This document shows positions 9,612-19,979 of a stretch of DNA of 64,000 nucleotides, in pieces. The position numbers were made by a program, and so were the translations under genes. How positions within the stretch are numbered: the stretch's first letter is position 1; every line of letters begins with the position of its first letter. The stretch covers positions 17,370-81,369 of the forward strand of contig CALLLI010000036.1 in the NCBI GenBank assembly GCA_938082635.1. Reading direction: 5' to 3'. The notes beneath the pieces are model-generated. The model made no database searches. It was not told the origin of the DNA and saw only the letters and a list, made by a program, of their open reading frames with translations. Origin of the DNA: an uncultured Verrucomicrobiales bacterium (GTDB taxonomy: Bacteria > Verrucomicrobiota > Verrucomicrobiia > Verrucomicrobiales > DEV007).

Positions 9612-12600
9612 ATGAAATCATTCATCGCATTCGTCAGCCTTCTTCTGGCATCTATCAGTCTCGCTCAAGAGCCCGTCGAGATGCCTTCCACATCTAGCGG
9701 ACTCCTCATTATCGACACCAAAGGCGTCGCTCCCAAACCCGCCCTCTTCTTTGCCGCCGATGCCCGGGCCACCATCCAGCTTACGCACGAAGCCATCACT
9801 CAAAGCATCACTGTCGACGTCCACGTGCTCCAGGGCACTCCAGATGTCATCACCCTAGCACTCTTCGGCGAGGGTAAGATCACCGCCGTCACGGGAGAGC
9901 AAGTTCAGTTCTGGGCCGTGCGCCAAGGAACCGGCGAGGACGCCGCCAAACGGTTCTTAGAGATTCGACCAAAGCTTCCGAGCAAAGACGCGCCTGCCCT
10001 TTCGGCCTTCCAGGCCACCATCACAACAACACAAGCGATCGAATCGCTGCCCACGACCACACAGATGCTCACCTTGGGCCCAGGCGAGTCCGCCGGCTTC
10101 TCAACTCAGCTCGAGATCGTCTCCGATGACACCGTGTCTCCCGAGGTGACCGACAGCACCGGATGGCTCTCCGCAACAGCAGCCGAAGATGACGGGCCAC
10201 TCCGTTTTCAAACCACCGGCAATAACACTCTCGCCCTGCAGCTAGAAGCGCGTGGGGTCGCGGCCAACCTCGTTGAGTTCACCAAGGTCCGTTTAGAAGG
10301 CCAGGTAGATTCCGACACTCAAAGTGCTTCCTTCACCCTAACGGGCACCGCCATCGTGCGCGATGAGAGGGGCGGCAAACTGAAACTCTTGTCAGGACAA
10401 GCAGCCCTCCACGAACTTCCCGCAGAGGCTTCCTATCAAGTCCATCTCCGCGCCCAAGGCGAGGGCGCCCCTTACTACGAGCTTGAGTTCACCGAAGCCG
10501 GTGAGTTTCCCATCAGCCTCAACATCGACGCCCGCTTGCAAGTCAAAGGCGAATGGCAGGCTTTCGACTTCACGATTCCCGCCAGTGCCATTGTTCCCAT
10601 GCGCCTCACCGGCCTTCCCGAAGATCTCCGCTTCGACAGTGCTCGCGCCGTCTTTCCGACACGTTCAGACAACGATTGGTTAGGCTTTCTCCCGCCAAGT
10701 GGCCGAGCCGCCACGGCCTGGCGCAGCGGAAAGGAAGAAGAAGACGGCAAGCTCTTCTTTGCCACTCAAGAACAAACCGAGGTCAGTGTCAGTGCAGGCC
10801 TTCTTAGACAAGCCCTGCTCCTCCAAGTCAGCATCCTCCAAGGCAAACTCGACAGCGTGCAGGTCGACCTCTTCGGCGAAGGAGAGATTCTCGCAGTCGA
10901 AGGCCAAAATGTGCTAGGCTGGACGGTAACACCTGGCGAGGACGGCGCTCGGCGTTTGGAAATTCCTCTAAGCCAGGCGATCGAAGGCCAAGCTCAGTTC
11001 CTCATCCGCAGCCAAACGCCCGTCGGTGCCTTTCCCGTCACGGCTACGCCAGTGCGCCTCGCTCCCGTCGATTCCGTGAGGCACTCTGGCAATCTACGCA
11101 TTGGCAACCAAGGCGCGGTGCGTTTGCAACTTTCTGGGCTGGCCGGCATGACGCAACTTTCTACCGATCAGTTTCCTGGTGAACTCAGCCTAACAAACGG
11201 CGCCACGCAGGTCTACGTCTACCGTTTGCCTTCAGCAAACTATGCTTACGAGATCCAGGCAGACCAGATCACTCCAGAAGTGAATGTTTCCCAAATCGTG
11301 GTCTATCACATGGGCGATTCCGATCGACAGATCAATGCCGCGATCGAACTCGACATCCGCGACGCCCCACTTCGCGAATGGGAACTCCAGGTTCCGGAAG
11401 ACTATGCCGTGGTGTCCGTGACGGGTGCCGATGTCGTCGATCATATCCTGAGCAGCCAAGCCGACAATGGCACACGCAGTCTCAAAGTCCTCTTCGGCAG
11501 CATGGTCTCTGGCCGCCGTCTGCTCAATCTTCACCTAGAGAAGAATGAGGCACCCGCTGCTGGCGACTGGGCCCTTCCAACGCTCACCTATCCCGGCGCA
11601 AAGTCGGTTCGCGGTCATTTGGGCATTTCCGCCACGGCTGGCTATCGCGTGAGTTCGGGAACCACTGAAAAGCTTTCAGAACTCCCCCTGACACAGTTTC
11701 CAAAGCAACAAGAGAACCTTCAACAAGCCTACCGGCTTCGCGAACCCGACTGGAGCGCGACCATGACGGTGGAGGCGCTGGGCCAGAGTGTTCAAGCAGA
11801 CGTCTTTCACCTCTATGCCCTGAAAGAAGGCATGGTCTACGGCAGTGTTCTCCTCAATTACTACGTGGTAGGCGCGCCGGTCAGCAACTGGCGCCTCCAG
11901 GTCCCAGCTGAAATGGGCAATGTCGGCATCGATGGCGAAGACGTCCAGACGTGGCGGCGTGAAGGCAACGAGATTTCCGTCACCTTACATGAGCCCGCCT
12001 TAGGGCCATCTACTTTGCTCATGACATTTGAACAACCCATGAGCATAGAGGGCGGCGCCCTCGCACTCGGAGCCGTCACCCCGTTGGAGGTACAGGGAGA
12101 ACGTGGCTTCATTCAAGTCGTCAGTCCCTATCAAGTGCAGCATGAGATCATGCAAGCTTCTGACAACCTGCTTTCACTAGAGGCGAACGAACTTCCGACA
12201 GAATTTCGTCTTCTAACGAGTGCGCCTTCTCTCATCGCCTATCAATATGGAGCGCGCCCTTTCGAGCTCGCCATGAATATCCAGTGGCTGACTCCCGGCA
12301 AGACCGTAGACCAGATGATCGAGTATGCCGACCTCAGCAGCCAGATCTCACGAGATGGCCAAGTGGCGACCACAGCAGTGTTTCATGTGAAAACCCGAGG
12401 CCAGCAAGGCCTTCGATTGCGCCTACCCGATGGCGCCACCCTCTGGGATGCCCAGGTGAATGACAAAGCGGTCAATGCCCGCGCCGATGGCGACTTCACC
12501 GTCATTCCCCTGTCAGCGGCCAACGAGCCTAACCAAAGCGTCCGCGTGAAAGTCCGTATGGGGCAACCTTCTGTCGATCCCTCACACCCTATCATTGGCG

Positions 12601-15600
12601 CACCGGCTGCCGACTCCCCGATCATGATCCATGCTTGGAAAGTGAAGAGCGATCACGGCCAACTCTTACTCCCCAAGGGTGACGCGGCCAAGCAACTTGC
12701 CGCTCCGGTGCTGACAGAGACCGGGTTCGAATGGCTTCTCGGAAACCGCGATCACTGGGAAGTCAGTTTACTCGTCCTGGCCCTGGCCCTGGCCATTATC
12801 GGCTCTTGGCTCGCAGGCAGCACTCAACGTTGGCGCTTGTTTCTCGGTGGACTCGTCATTCTCGCGGCCGCAATCTTTGCTGGCTTTCTTGCCCACCAAG
12901 CTCACGACCAGGCTCGGCCAAACAACACCAAACTTGAGATCATCGCGCCCGTCGTGTCACCAGGCGAGCCTCTGACCGTGTCGTTAGCCCATGTCTCACA
13001 CTTCAGCGCGATGATGCAGCCGGTCGGCATCGGCCTGATAGTGATTGGCCTAGGATTGTTCTTTCTAAGAAAGAGACTCGCCACCTGCCTTGGCGTGATG
13101 GCGATAGGCGTCGGCCTGCTCATGCATCCGTTAGGCGCTCCGATATTCTTCGGCGCTCTCGCATTGTGGCTCTTCTTTCATCGATTCGTTGGGTGCTGGC
13201 GTGCGTTGCTAGGGTCTCCTCCGACTCAGTTTCGTGCTGAGGCTGAGTCGGCCCCTCCCACGCCGCCAGCCATTTCCACACCACTCTGGTTGGCCTGCGC
13301 TCTCAGCGCGGCTGCCCTCTTTGGGGGTGCGGATTTTGCCCAAGCTGCGGATGTTTCTGCCAGCACCCTAACTCAGCGCTGGAAGATCGAAGGCCAGCGC
13401 CTCTTTGGCGAGTTCGAGATCTCCACCAGCGGAAAGGCCGGTGACAGACTGCGTCTTCTCAAAAACCCCGCCGTTCTCACCGCCTTCACAGCCACCAGCG
13501 GTGACGTACGCGTGGCCCGTCGCGCCGTCGACGGTGGTGTCGACTATGATCTAGTCCTTGAGGCTGATGGACGCATCTCTGGGACCGCGACCTTCGAGAT
13601 GGCTCTGGAACAGCCCTTGTCTCGAGTGAACTTCCCCACCGGCATTGCAGCAGTCCACCAGATGGAGGTCACCCTAGATCAGTCAAGCTGGGAAATCACC
13701 TCACCCGCAGCCGTGCGTTTGACGACAGCGCAAGAGGGAGACGCCAACCAAAGTAGCGTCGCTCTCTCAGTGGGCTCTCAAGGAGAACAATGCCTTTCGC
13801 TGGCGCCGCGCACACGGGACCTTGGTTCCGAGACGTCGCAGTTCTATGTCGAAGTCGATCAGGTCTTTCTCCCGAAGCCCGGCGTGATCGATGCCCGGCA
13901 TCGCATCGTGGTCCGGCCTTCTCAAGGACGCGTCCGCGAACTCACGATGCTCGCACCTAACGGATTCACCGTCAGTGATGTCCGATTGGAAGGATTGCGC
14001 AATTGGCGCTTTGATCCCGATACTCGCCAATTGCGAATCGAGCTAGAAACAGCCCGAGCCGATGGTTTTCAGATCGCCGTGTTCACCCAGCAAGGGTTGG
14101 CAGGGCTGCCTACCGACGCCACACTCGAACCGTTGCGAGTCGAAGGTGCCGCCGGAGAAGTTGGCATGCTCGCTCTCGCCTTTGGGCCAGATTCCCAACC
14201 TGAGTCCGTGACTGCCACCGGCCTTTCCGCAGTCAATTTAGAAGACTTTGATGCCAGTTTGTTAGGCAAACGCGAAGGCAATCCCCTCGTTCTCCATCGC
14301 GTCTACCGGTATGGGGCCGACCCAGGAAGCCTTGCTTTGCGAGTCACGGGCGTTGATCCAGAGATTCGCATGACGACGAGACAAACCCTCTCGTTAGGCG
14401 AAGAGCGCTTGGTTCTTGTCATCGATCTCACAGCCTCCATCACCCGAGCTGGCCTCTTCCAACTACGATTCCCGATGCCTGCAGGCCTCGATGTCGAGGC
14501 GATCAGCGGTTCTCACCTTGATCACTGGTCCGAGGTCACCGAGGACGATGTCCGCCTTATTATCCTCCACCTAAAGGGGCGCTCTATGGGTGAGCTCACC
14601 TTCGCCATCAGCCTAACAGGCACTGCACCAGGTGCATTAGACTCTTGGAACGTCCCAAGGTTCACGTTAGAAAACGCCGCACGCGCCACTGGAGAACTTA
14701 TCATCAGTCCCGATCTCGGCATTCGCGCTCAAGCCGTTTCCAGACGGAATGTTTCTCAGTTAGACACTCGTAAGATCGCTCGCAAACAGGCAGGCACGCT
14801 CGCTTTCCAGCTCTTGCAGGAAGAGTGGGAACTTGCGCTCCGTATCGAGCAACTCGAGCCTTGGGTTACAGCTCAAACACTCCAAGAAGTCACCCTGCGT
14901 GAAGGCCAGACACGCACCCGCCTTGCGATTCACTATCAGATCGAGAATGCCGCCGTCAAAACACTCCAACTGCGCTTGCCAGGCCTGAGCCCAACGGATG
15001 AACAATCCGTGCACGCCACGGGCGAAGCCATCAGTGACCTTGTCAGAGTACCCGAGACCGAGGATCTCTGGGAGATTCGTTTCCAACGTGGCATGTTGGG
15101 CGACGTCCATGTGACCATTGATTTCCAGCAACCGGCTGATCGCTCGGTGAATCAGGAAGCCATCGCCCCGGTGATCCTATCAGAAGTGCGCCAGGCTACC
15201 CACTGGATGGCCGTGCGCAGCGTCGGTAGGCTCGGGCTCTCGTTAGCAGAAGCGGATCGGCGTTGGCAAACGGCCGATTGGGGCACCGTCCCAACCAAAC
15301 TGCGTCAAACACGCCAAGGAGACACCCCACGACTCTGCGTCAGGTCGATCGCCCCCGATCAGCCGCTCCAAGTGCGAGTCGAACGGCACGCGGTGGCAGA
15401 AGCTCTCAAACTGCGCGTTTCCAAAGGCCAACTCACGACGCTTCTCTCCGCTGGAGGTGCCCAAGTCACCAAGGCGGTGCTCAACATCGACGTCGCCGAG
15501 AAGAGCCCGCTTCGTGTGACGTTGCCCAACGGCTCGACACTCCTGAATGCCTTCGTCAATGGGCAGAGCGTCGATCTTGTGAACGAAGGCGAAGGAAGCA

Positions 15601-16490
15601 CGTATGCGTTCTATGTCTTTCCCCAGGACGGCTCGCCGACTGCGCAGGTCTCCTTTGCCTATGGCACCTACGAGTCTCAGTCCCGAACCACCCTGGCACT
15701 GGTGGCACCCGCCCTTGAGCTTCCACTTCAAGACATCACCTGGCAAGTCGTGTTGCCCAATGGCTACACGCTGAAGAAAAAGGTCGGGATGTTAGAACTC
15801 AAAAGCTCCGGTAAAGAGATCCGTTTCGATGTCGACCGTTACCAAGCTGCTCAAAAACAACGGCAAGCCCAACAGGCACAGAACGCCAGAACCTTGCTAG
15901 AACGCGCCAACTACTGGCTACGGGAAGGCCAACAAGACAAAGCACGCGAAGCCTTACAAAGCGCGAGCCAATCCAATTCACTCGACGCCGCCTCAAGTGA
16001 AGATGCCCGTGTCCAACTGCGCCAGTTGCAGACCGAGCAAGCACTCCTCGGCCTCAACTCACGGAGACAGTCCGTCTATCTTGAGAACCGCATTGAGACA
16101 CCCGAATTCGCCCGAAACGAACAGCTTGAGCAAGCAGCTCAGTTCAACGTGGTCCTACAGGGCCAGCTAAACTACGACCCGAACAAGGTAGATGATTTCT
16201 TGTTAGGAAACACCGCCGAAGAGAACAGCGCGCTCAAACGCATGGCCGGCCGACTCGTTAGCCACCAACAAGCCGCCGACCTTGGAGTGCGAGGACTCGA
16301 AGTGTCCTTACCAGCCCGCGGCGAACTTCTGACATTCCATCGCAGCGTGCAGGTCGACGGCAGCGAGCCCCTTCGACTAGAATTGACCCTCAGCCCGGAA
16401 GGCAAGGTGCCCTGGTGGTTCATCGGAGCGACCGTCCTCCTGCTAGGGCTGCTCGCCATCGTAGGATCACGTAATCGGGTAAAGGGATAG
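9612..16490 (+). CDS. Giant multi-domain membrane protein of unknown function (~2292 aa)
   Basis: ORF 9579..16490; ATG at 9612 gives signal peptide MKSFIAFVSLLLASISLAQ. Beta-rich repeated ectodomains, TM cluster mid-protein (SLLVLALALAIIGSWLAG, FLGGLVILAAAIFAGFLA, VGIGLIVIGLGLFFL), C-terminal TM (WWFIGATVLLLGLLAIVG). Confidence 0.85.
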   Translation: MKSFIAFVSLLLASISLAQEPVEMPSTSSGLLIIDTKGVAPKPALFFAADARATIQLTHEAITQSITVDVHVLQGTPDVITLALFGEGKITAVTGEQVQFWAVRQGTGEDAAKRFLEIRPKLPSKDAPALSAFQATITTTQAIESLPTTTQMLTLGPGESAGFSTQLEIVSDDTVSPEVTDSTGWLSATAAEDDGPLRFQTTGNNTLALQLEARGVAANLVEFTKVRLEGQVDSDTQSASFTLTGTAIVRDERGGKLKLLSGQAALHELPAEASYQVHLRAQGEGAPYYELEFTEAGEFPISLNIDARLQVKGEWQAFDFTIPASAIVPMRLTGLPEDLRFDSARAVFPTRSDNDWLGFLPPSGRAATAWRSGKEEEDGKLFFATQEQTEVSVSAGLLRQALLLQVSILQGKLDSVQVDLFGEGEILAVEGQNVLGWTVTPGEDGARRLEIPLSQAIEGQAQFLIRSQTPVGAFPVTATPVRLAPVDSVRHSGNLRIGNQGAVRLQLSGLAGMTQLSTDQFPGELSLTNGATQVYVYRLPSANYAYEIQADQITPEVNVSQIVVYHMGDSDRQINAAIELDIRDAPLREWELQVPEDYAVVSVTGADVVDHILSSQADNGTRSLKVLFGSMVSGRRLLNLHLEKNEAPAAGDWALPTLTYPGAKSVRGHLGISATAGYRVSSGTTEKLSELPLTQFPKQQENLQQAYRLREPDWSATMTVEALGQSVQADVFHLYALKEGMVYGSVLLNYYVVGAPVSNWRLQVPAEMGNVGIDGEDVQTWRREGNEISVTLHEPALGPSTLLMTFEQPMSIEGGALALGAVTPLEVQGERGFIQVVSPYQVQHEIMQASDNLLSLEANELPTEFRLLTSAPSLIAYQYGARPFELAMNIQWLTPGKTVDQMIEYADLSSQISRDGQVATTAVFHVKTRGQQGLRLRLPDGATLWDAQVNDKAVNARADGDFTVIPLSAANEPNQSVRVKVRMGQPSVDPSHPIIGAPAADSPIMIHAWKVKSDHGQLLLPKGDAAKQLAAPVLTETGFEWLLGNRDHWEVSLLVLALALAIIGSWLAGSTQRWRLFLGGLVILAAAIFAGFLAHQAHDQARPNNTKLEIIAPVVSPGEPLTVSLAHVSHFSAMMQPVGIGLIVIGLGLFFLRKRLATCLGVMAIGVGLLMHPLGAPIFFGALALWLFFHRFVGCWRALLGSPPTQFRAEAESAPPTPPAISTPLWLACALSAAALFGGADFAQAADVSASTLTQRWKIEGQRLFGEFEISTSGKAGDRLRLLKNPAVLTAFTATSGDVRVARRAVDGGVDYDLVLEADGRISGTATFEMALEQPLSRVNFPTGIAAVHQMEVTLDQSSWEITSPAAVRLTTAQEGDANQSSVALSVGSQGEQCLSLAPRTRDLGSETSQFYVEVDQVFLPKPGVIDARHRIVVRPSQGRVRELTMLAPNGFTVSDVRLEGLRNWRFDPDTRQLRIELETARADGFQIAVFTQQGLAGLPTDATLEPLRVEGAAGEVGMLALAFGPDSQPESVTATGLSAVNLEDFDASLLGKREGNPLVLHRVYRYGADPGSLALRVTGVDPEIRMTTRQTLSLGEERLVLVIDLTASITRAGLFQLRFPMPAGLDVEAISGSHLDHWSEVTEDDVRLIILHLKGRSMGELTFAISLTGTAPGALDSWNVPRFTLENAARATGELIISPDLGIRAQAVSRRNVSQLDTRKIARKQAGTLAFQLLQEEWELALRIEQLEPWVTAQTLQEVTLREGQTRTRLAIHYQIENAAVKTLQLRLPGLSPTDEQSVHATGEAISDLVRVPETEDLWEIRFQRGMLGDVHVTIDFQQPADRSVNQEAIAPVILSEVRQATHWMAVRSVGRLGLSLAEADRRWQTADWGTVPTKLRQTRQGDTPRLCVRSIAPDQPLQVRVERHAVAEALKLRVSKGQLTTLLSAGGAQVTKAVLNIDVAEKSPLRVTLPNGSTLLNAFVNGQSVDLVNEGEGSTYAFYVFPQDGSPTAQVSFAYGTYESQSRTTLALVAPALELPLQDITWQVVLPNGYTLKKKVGMLELKSSGKEIRFDVDRYQAAQKQRQAQQAQNARTLLERANYWLREGQQDKAREALQSASQSNSLDAASSEDARVQLRQLQTEQALLGLNSRRQSVYLENRIETPEFARNEQLEQAAQFNVVLQGQLNYDPNKVDDFLLGNTAEENSALKRMAGRLVSHQQAADLGVRGLEVSLPARGELLTFHRSVQVDGSEPLRLELTLSPEGKVPWWFIGATVLLLGLLAIVGSRNRVKG

Positions 16491-16687
16491 CACACCAAAG
16501 TGCGCTTTTCCCATCTGGAGGGCGCTTCCTGCCACAACCCACATCCCGGAGGGCGGGCCTCTGTATCCGCCGTGATTCCTACTCAGGGCGCCTTAATAGC
16601 ACTGATCATACCGCACTGTCGTTCAGTCACGGCGACGACTGAGCATCGCCCTCTGGGTTTGAAGGCTTCGCCTACGAGGCTTCGAAT

Positions 16688-18103
16688 TCACACGAGCTCA
16701 GCAATGGGCTGTCCTTGATCGACAAGAAATTGCGGGCGGCCTGTGGTATCAGTTAACGTAGCGGTGGGATCGATGCCCAACTGATGGTAGAGCGTCGCGA
16801 TGACGTCTTGGTAGTGAATGGGCCGATCAATGGCTTCACCTGCATAGCGATCGGTTGCACCGAGAACGGCACCACCTGGGAGACCGCCGCCAGCCATGAT
16901 GCCCATGGCGACGCGAGGCCAGTGATCGCGACCGCCCTCAGGATTGATCTTAGGCGTGCGCCCGAATTCACCCCAAGCAAGGACCGTGACGTTGTCGAGC
17001 ATCCCTCGATCTCGCAAGTCCGTGATCAATGCGTGCAAAGCGTGGTCAACGATCGGCCCCAACTGCTGCATGCGCACATTGTTATTCGAGTGCGTATCGA
17101 AATCACTGATGGAAACACTGACACAACGCACACCAGCCTCGATGAGACGACGCGCAAGCAAGAGTTTGCGACCGGCCTGTGGGCCTTCGCTTGTGTAGAA
17201 CTTGGTCCCCGCGTCGCTGGCACTGCCTGGCGCCGTGTAGCGAGCGAGCATCTTGGGATCTTCTTTCTCCAAGTCCATGGCTGCTGCAAATTCGCCCGAG
17301 GTGAGGATGCGATAGGCTTGTTGGGTAAACGTGTCCAAGGCATCCATGTGCCCATTGCTATCGATCGCCCGCCGAGTATGATCGAGACCACGCAAGAGCG
17401 AAAGCCGATCATCGAGGCGCCCGATTGAAAGCTCCTGCATGAGAGAGAGCTTAGTGGTATGCCCAGCCCCCAGCTTGGCCAACTCCACTTTCATTCCCTC
17501 TTCCAACTCACGCTGAAAGAGATGGGAAATATCGGGCCGGAACGGCCCAAAGGCGGGGCCAAGGAATCCAGGTCTGGCACTGTTGCGAGCAAGCGGCCGT
17601 CCCTGCATCAGATCAACGAAGGCAGGTGCGCCATGTTGAGGCGAGCCTAACAAGTGATTCACCACACAACCCAAGGCGGGCCGACCACCGACGCTCGCTA
17701 GGCTCTTGTCACTGAACCCTGACTGACATTGAAACGCATCATGTTTGGCTGCCGCACCGACCAAGGAGCGAAGAAAAACCAATTCATTCGCGATAGAGGC
17801 CACCTTGGGCAGGAGTTCGCTCACATGAAATCCAGGGATAACGGTGGGGATGGAAGAGAACGGACTGCGATACTCCGAAGGCGCTTCCGGCTTGGGATCA
17901 ATGAGATCCATCTGAGGCGGCCCACCATCCAAATGGATATTGATCACCGCCTTCTGCGAAGCACCCGCTCCCGCTGCCTGCTCCGCTTTGAGAACATCTG
18001 CCAGGGTCAATCCAGCGAGCCCCAAGGAGCCCGCTTTGAGGAAACTCCGGCGAGGAACGCCATCGCAGTGGCGATGTGAGCGGTGCCCTAATACCGAGAA
18101 CAT
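16688..18103 (-). CDS. DUF1501 family protein (sulfatase-like fold)
   Basis: RRSFLKAGSLGLAGLTLADVLKAEQ signal; INIHLDGGPPQMDLIDPKPEAPSEYRSPFSSIPT, VLAWGEFGRTPKINPEGGRDHWPRVAMGIMAGGGLPGGAVLGATD typical of DUF1501. Confidence 0.93.
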   Translation of the reverse strand: MFSVLGHRSHRHCDGVPRRSFLKAGSLGLAGLTLADVLKAEQAAGAGASQKAVINIHLDGGPPQMDLIDPKPEAPSEYRSPFSSIPTVIPGFHVSELLPKVASIANELVFLRSLVGAAAKHDAFQCQSGFSDKSLASVGGRPALGCVVNHLLGSPQHGAPAFVDLMQGRPLARNSARPGFLGPAFGPFRPDISHLFQRELEEGMKVELAKLGAGHTTKLSLMQELSIGRLDDRLSLLRGLDHTRRAIDSNGHMDALDTFTQQAYRILTSGEFAAAMDLEKEDPKMLARYTAPGSASDAGTKFYTSEGPQAGRKLLLARRLIEAGVRCVSVSISDFDTHSNNNVRMQQLGPIVDHALHALITDLRDRGMLDNVTVLAWGEFGRTPKINPEGGRDHWPRVAMGIMAGGGLPGGAVLGATDRYAGEAIDRPIHYQDVIATLYHQLGIDPTATLTDTTGRPQFLVDQGQPIAELV

Positions 18104-18315
18104 AAGGCCAAAGTATCCCGCTCACGTTTGCCCGACAAGCGCAGACTTGACCCGAAACCGTCTATCGAAGCTCAAGAGAACCTCACTTGGTCCGACTCGA
18201 CTTCAACAAGCCGAAATTTCTTCGCAGATGGCCCTCATGAATAACAGTGCTCGACGGGGGAAGATCGGTCATAGTTGGCGGGTTGTCCTCGCCAGTTCTA
18301 CCTCGTTGTCGACCA

Positions 18316-18878
18316 ATGAACCTTTCACACATAGCTGCTTCCTGGCGCTCCAAGCAGAGCGCGCCTCGCGGCAACAGGACCAGAGTGCTTTGGGCAACCC
18401 TACTCTTCTTCCTGGCGGGGCCTCTAGCGTCCTATGCAGCCACTCCTCAAACCATAGCCTTCCCGGAAATAGGGCCTTCATCTAACAACCGATGCGCCCA
18501 TTACTTTGCGAGCTACAGCCACCAGCGGCCTACCCACAGAGAGACGAGTCATGGACTCGTGTTGAACCCGTTACGCGAACCATAGAGGCGCTAGGCACGA
18601 GCGCCTCTGCTAGAGACGCCTTCAATGCGTTCATGACAGCAAACAGTTCACTCACCGGGCCAGACGCCGAGCCCATGGCGATTCCCTTTGCCGGTGGCTT
18701 GCCAAATCTCTCGAAATTCGCCTTTCACACGGACTTCTCCGCAATCGGCGTTCAGGGTTACGAACCTAGCAGAGCCTCTCGGGGGCTACCCACAATCACG
18801 GTGAATTTAGAATCGAAGGAAACCACATCAGACGCCTCGGGCGCTGTTGTCATCATTGATCGACCACTCCCCCTATAG
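18316..18878 (+). pseudogene. Small secreted protein apparently split by a frameshift
   Basis: Signal-peptide-bearing frame (MNLSHIAAS...VLWATLLFFLAGPLASYAATPQTIAFPEIGPSS...) overlaps a different frame (ORF 18492..18878) that continues as plausible coding sequence. Confidence 0.4.
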
Positions 18879-19260
18879 AATAACTCTCTGCTAGGCATTG
18901 AGGAATTCCCGAGTGGCCGAGCGAAACATTGGTTCCAGCAAAGGGGCCAGACGTGATCACGCCATAAGGTGTTCGGAGTATCCCCCGGGTGGCAGTATCC
19001 CAAGTCCGGTCTCCCGTCCTGCGGATACCCGTGCTTTGAGCAAGGGCTCCTATCCGAGTCCCCATCGTGGCCTTGGTAACTAAACGCGTAGGAATGATAA
19101 CGTGAGCATTGCCAACTCGATAGAGTTCTACAGATTGCTTAAGCACTAACGGTGGTGCGTTGGACGGAGGACGTATAGGAACCGTAGCACACCCACTCAG
19201 GCTTAACAGTAGTCCGAGGAGGCAGGAGCGGATGCTCCGCCTGTGGATCGCCGGTTTCAT
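18853..19260 (-). CDS. Small lipoprotein of unknown function
   Basis: Lipobox-containing signal RSCLLGLLLSLSGCATVP; overlaps the upstream ORF end (ATGA-type). Confidence 0.6.
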   Translation of the reverse strand: MKPAIHRRSIRSCLLGLLLSLSGCATVPIRPPSNAPPLVLKQSVELYRVGNAHVIIPTRLVTKATMGTRIGALAQSTGIRRTGDRTWDTATRGILRTPYGVITSGPFAGTNVSLGHSGIPQCLAESYSIGGVVDQ

Positions 19261-19979
19261 TGCCTAGAGTAACCCCGCTCGAGGCAGTGCATCATAATAT
19301 TCACGCCCTGACTATGACCTACCAAGACATAGTCGACCGAGGACCAAGAGAGCCACTTCGAAACGAGCTTAGGGCCCGTCGGGGCCTTGTGGCGTGAAGC
19401 TCTCCAAGTCCGTCGACGCCGCGTCTTGCTTGTTCGGCGCCAACCCTTCCTCATCGTTGTCGGACTGGGACGCATAAATTCGCGGAAAGCATGCGCACGG
19501 CTAAACAGACCACCCGAGATATTGTGAATCACGTAGAGACAGGCGCGTCCTCCGGTGAACTTGTTCCAATAGTTGTAGGTGTCCGGTCGAAACAGCCCTT
19601 GGTTCGGCACCGCATCATTGGGTGACCAGTAGATAGACATCTCAAGTCCCGATTCTCGAGGCGGTTTCGTTGTCGTCTTAGGCGCGGCGAGCAAGGCAAG
19701 AACGCGCTTTCCAAGGAAAGCGCCTGGCGTGATGTCTAGAAGACCATTGACACCGCTTGCAAACTCACGCGCTTCTTCGTCCAGCTTGGCTTCCGACTGA
19801 AATCCAACCACCCGCTGTGCCCCTTGGTAATAACGGCCGGTGCCCAGCGCACTTACATAAAGGCGATCAGGCTCGGTCAAACCGCCTCTAACAGCGAGCG
19901 TTTCCGAAACATAATCGACCAGCTCGCCTCGCGATTCGTCGTAGCTATTGATTCCTGAAAAAGTCCAATATTGTGGCAT
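19257..19979 (-). CDS. Putative alpha/beta-hydrolase-like protein; internal segment possibly frame-swapped
   Basis: C-terminal VDYVLVGHSQGVNIMMHCLERGY resembles a GxSxG nucleophile elbow; Arg-rich middle looks out of frame (see findings). Confidence 0.5.
   Translation of the reverse strand: MPQYWTFSGINSYDESRGELVDYVSETLAVRGGLTEPDRLYVSALGTGRYYQGAQRVVGFQSEAKLDEEAREFASGVNGLLDITPGAFLGKRVLALLAAPKTTTKPPRESGLEMSIYWSPNDAVPNQGLFRPDTYNYWNKFTGGRACLYVIHNISGGLFSRAHAFREFMRPSPTTMRKGWRRTSKTRRRRTWRASRHKAPTGPKLVSKWLSWSSVDYVLVGHSQGVNIMMHCLERGYSRQ

Noticed and set aside
16500-16687. GC-rich intergenic segment with ggagggcg motifs as a repeat or ncRNA
   Set aside because: Only weak, short stems and partial motif repetition; could be a REP relic but not convincing.
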